Assembly (NCBI GenBank): GCA_027382625.1
Contig: JAJKFJ010024020.1
Location: forward strand, 1-22,926
Direction of reading: 5' to 3'
Length of the DNA stretch: 22,926 nucleotides
Source: Tetmemena sp. SeJ-2015
Lineage: Eukaryota > Ciliophora > Spirotrichea > Sporadotrichida > Oxytrichidae
The notes beneath the pieces were generated by a model. The model made no database searches, had not been told where the DNA came from, and saw only the letters and a program-made list of their open reading frames with translations. The position numbers and the translations under genes are program-made. Positions 21,318 through 22,926 of this stretch are shown piece after piece (within the stretch, counting starts at the first letter, position 1; each line of letters opens with the position of its first letter).

Positions 21318-21569
21318 AAGGTGTTTGACAGTCGCAATTCTGTCCTCGATCTCTTGCGAGATCTTCCTCTTAGCGATGCTCTTTGATCTGCGCGATTCGT
21401 AGACAAAATCATTTCGCCTCCATCTCTGAACTATCATCGCTATTGTGCTTGGCTTGATTCCTGTTATCTTGGCGACTTGGCTGTAGCTGCGACTAATTCT
21501 ATCATCGTTTTGAAGGGTACCATATCGGAGTAATATCGCTACAAGCTGCTGATCGAGCGAGAGAGTCAT
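21288..21569 (-). CDS. Tc1/mariner-type transposase, N-terminal helix-turn-helix fragment
   Basis: ATG 21569, 93 codons, ends at UGA 21290-21288; the frame needs no reassigned codon. Residues about 27-52 (SQVAKITGIKPSTIAMIVQR) form a helix-turn-helix of the homeodomain-like type found at the N-terminus of Tc1/mariner and IS630 transposases. A basic segment follows (ESRRSKSIAKRKISQEIEDR), the usual start of the second DNA-binding domain. The catalytic DDE domain, about 200 residues, is absent: beyond 21290 the opposite strand is occupied by the accessory ORF. The two ORFs converge and overlap by about 30 bases. Either the element was truncated by rearrangement or only the DNA-binding part is kept. 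A host HTH protein is less likely given the neighbour. Confidence 0.65.
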   Translation of the reverse strand: MTLSLDQQLVAILLRYGTLQNDDRISRSYSQVAKITGIKPSTIAMIVQRWRRNDFVYESRRSKSIAKRKISQEIEDRIATVKHLIKTAQIHMQ

Positions 21570-21990
21570 TTTTAATCGTATTTTGGTCGAGCTTCTCCTC
21601 TTTAGTCGAATAGAGACTTGATCTGCATTTAAGCTTTCGAGATAGGGTATCAGATTCTGGTTAGGAAGGTAACGAATGGCTATCTTGGTATTACAGTTTT
21701 GAGAGTCTGCTCCGATGTATTCAGATAGCTTCCTCTTACGGCTGAGCTTATTGCTCTAAGTTTCCATTTCGAGTTAAATATATAAATAGAAGACATTAAT
21801 TTGTACTTAAGATGACCTTCTCAAATCAGCTATAAATGCACTATTAGTCATTAAAAGGAGACGGGGTCCCAAAAACATGAAAGTATTCATCAAAATAAGA
21901 CTTAATACAAAAAAGAGAAAATTTTTTTAAAAAATTGAAATCATGAATTTTAACCCTCACGGATATTTTGAAAGTCAAAAACTCTTAATT
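21570..21990. other. Upstream flank of the transposase fragment
   Basis: Moderately GC-rich up to about 21780, then AT-rich. It would contain the promoter side and perhaps the terminal repeat of the transposon-like element, but I found no matching inverted copy on the far side of 20745. Confidence 0.4.
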
Positions 21991-22040
21991 TTTTGGCATT
22001 TTTGGCCCATTTCGGCCTATTTGGACGATTTTGACCATAA
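21991..22040. repeat. Five imperfect 10-base tandem units
   Basis: Units ttttggcatt, tttggcccat, ttcggcctat, ttggacgatt and ttgaccataa follow each other without gaps. They share a T-rich start and a GG(C/A)C core. No coding frame seen. Confidence 0.65.
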
Positions 22041-22041
22041 A

Positions 22042-22076
22042 AAGGGGGGGAGGTGCACTTCCGTCCCCCCCCCCCA
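22042..22076. repeat. G-tract and C-tract pair, possible hairpin
   Basis: A run of seven or more G (with a preceding A run) and a run of eleven C (followed by A) flank AGGTGCACTTCCGT, whose centre GTGCAC is a palindrome. The G and C tracts can pair to form an imperfect hairpin. It directly follows the decamer array and lies about 470 bases upstream of the transposase start, so it might belong to the end of that element. The homopolymers are also prone to sequencing error. Confidence 0.6.
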
Positions 22077-22541
22077 AAAAATCTATTAGAATCTGATATT
22101 TTCTTTTACTCATAGATTTTGCCATAAAGAGAATGATAAAGAATAATTTTTTGTTAAAAAAAGCTGAAATACGAATAAATCAATTGCTTCTAAATGAATT
22201 TCACTTAAAATTATTATAACTAATCATCAGATAAATTGATTAGAACATTCTCGATTTAATCTAATTGTTCCCTATTTTTTCTACTTAATGAAATTTTATC
22301 TAGAATATTCACAATGGATGTTGAGCTCTTTAATTAAACTTTTATTTAGAAGGTTCTTTAAGAAAAAGTTTCTCTGTTTTTCTTTATTTTTTGAGTTGCT
22401 TAAATGTTTTCGTATTTCAATTTAATATAATAAACTTGAATTTGATAAAAGTATAAATATGAGCAAATTCTTCAATATTAGAAACTGATATTGAAGATCT
22501 GTGATTCATAAAACTTATTTGATTACAGAAAATAAGAGTGA

Positions 22542-22926
22542 CTATTGCTCAATATAGATGATTCCCCTAGTTAATTTAGGAAATCAAGATACATTTTACA
22601 GTTCATGGTTTTAAACTACAAGATTCCTAGACTGTAGATCTTAATTTGCGAAGACTATTGCTTGCCATCTTCAGCTATAAGTCCATCTGAGGCAGTCATC
22701 CAGTCTTCTCATAAATAGGGGATAAGTAGTCATAAAGCCAGTCCTTGGAAATAGGTTGTCTATGATTCAAGGAGTAAACAAGAATTTATTATTTATGAGG
22801 AGTAGGCAGGGCAAGTGCAACAGTACATAATGACATGCAACTTCCTTAGGCAGCATTACAAGCAAGTATAGCTGGAGCTACTCCGATTCCTCCTGTGCTC
22901 ACTCCTGCCACTCCACCAGCTGCAGA
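22542..22926 (+). CDS. + strand gene running off the right edge, Ala/Pro-rich C-terminal part
   Basis: The first exon (22542-22814), open after a UGA at 22539, includes RYILQFMVLNYKIPRLQILI, CEDYCLPSSAISPSEAVIQS, SPWKQVVYDSRSKQEFIIYE and EQAGQ. A 35-base intron (22815-22849, GTGCAAC...CCTTAG) joins it in frame to AALQASIAGATPIPPVLTPA and a further Ala/Pro stretch to the end of the window. Upstream of the UGA the same frame still reads as protein (LFDYRKQE), so the start is unknown. The LQILICED segment faintly recalls the first strand of a receiver domain, but the rest does not follow, so I do not assign it. The Ala/Pro tail is low-complexity. Confidence 0.5.
22815..22849 (+). other. 35-base intron in the right-edge gene
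   Basis: GT...TTAG segment whose removal joins YEEQAGQ to AALQASIAG in frame. Longer than the other short introns in the window; supported only by frame continuity. Confidence 0.4.

Noticed and set aside
21111..21412. Further ORFs on both strands over the transposon fragment
   Set aside because: They are shadows of the + accessory ORF and of the minus transposase frame, in other registers.
22058..22080. C11-A6 run as a C4A4 telomere
   Set aside because: There is only one run with no repeated unit, and sequence continues on both sides.
1..22926. CRISPR arrays, bacterial operons, ribosome-binding sites, rRNA
   Set aside because: No regular repeat-spacer pattern, no bacterial-type genes and no conserved rRNA stretches were seen; the window looks eukaryotic.

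Overview
The window looks like AT-rich nuclear DNA of a ciliate, or another protist with a ciliate-type code. Under the standard code there are almost no long reading frames. If UAA and UAG are read as glutamine, several long frames appear at once, of which the clearest is 408 codons on the + strand (14369-15595). The good frames end in UGA. Many + and - strand genes also become continuous only if introns of about 21-23 bases (GT...AG) are removed, a size known from Paramecium-like ciliates. One long frame (minus, 20700-19287) contains three in-frame UGAs at places that read naturally as tryptophan and have no nearby splice sites. Context-dependent UGA, as in karyorelicts and Condylostoma, is therefore possible. 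I cannot name the genus.

Layout. 1-1135: minus-strand coding, with a proline-rich tail at the left edge. 1190-1460: short + coding stretch. 2050-3790: purine-rich minus strand, probably coding, exons unresolved. 4278-4781: minus ORF. 5574-6106: minus gene E. 6509-7120, open to 7600: + gene, meeting a minus gene at 7510-7884. 9150-15595: compact run of + strand genes (9150, 9955, 12840, 13908 and 14369) with one minus gene inside it (11761-12159). 15821-16090: degenerate ubiquitin-like gene. 16790-17116: minus ORF. 18215-18615: + gene with one frameshift. 19287-20700: minus gene H, a relative of gene E. 20745-21569: transposon-like fragment, made of a + ORF with two frameshifts and a minus helix-turn-helix transposase N-terminus. 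21991-22076: decamer repeats next to G/C tracts. 22542-22926: + gene running off the right edge.

Apart from ubiquitin and the transposon pieces, I do not recognise the proteins. With UAA and UAG as sense codons almost any frame stays open. I therefore relied on UGA-free length, amino-acid composition, splice consistency and, for E and H, similarity between two copies. No shared pathway can be inferred. The single-base frameshifts mean that decay or assembly indels must be kept in mind.
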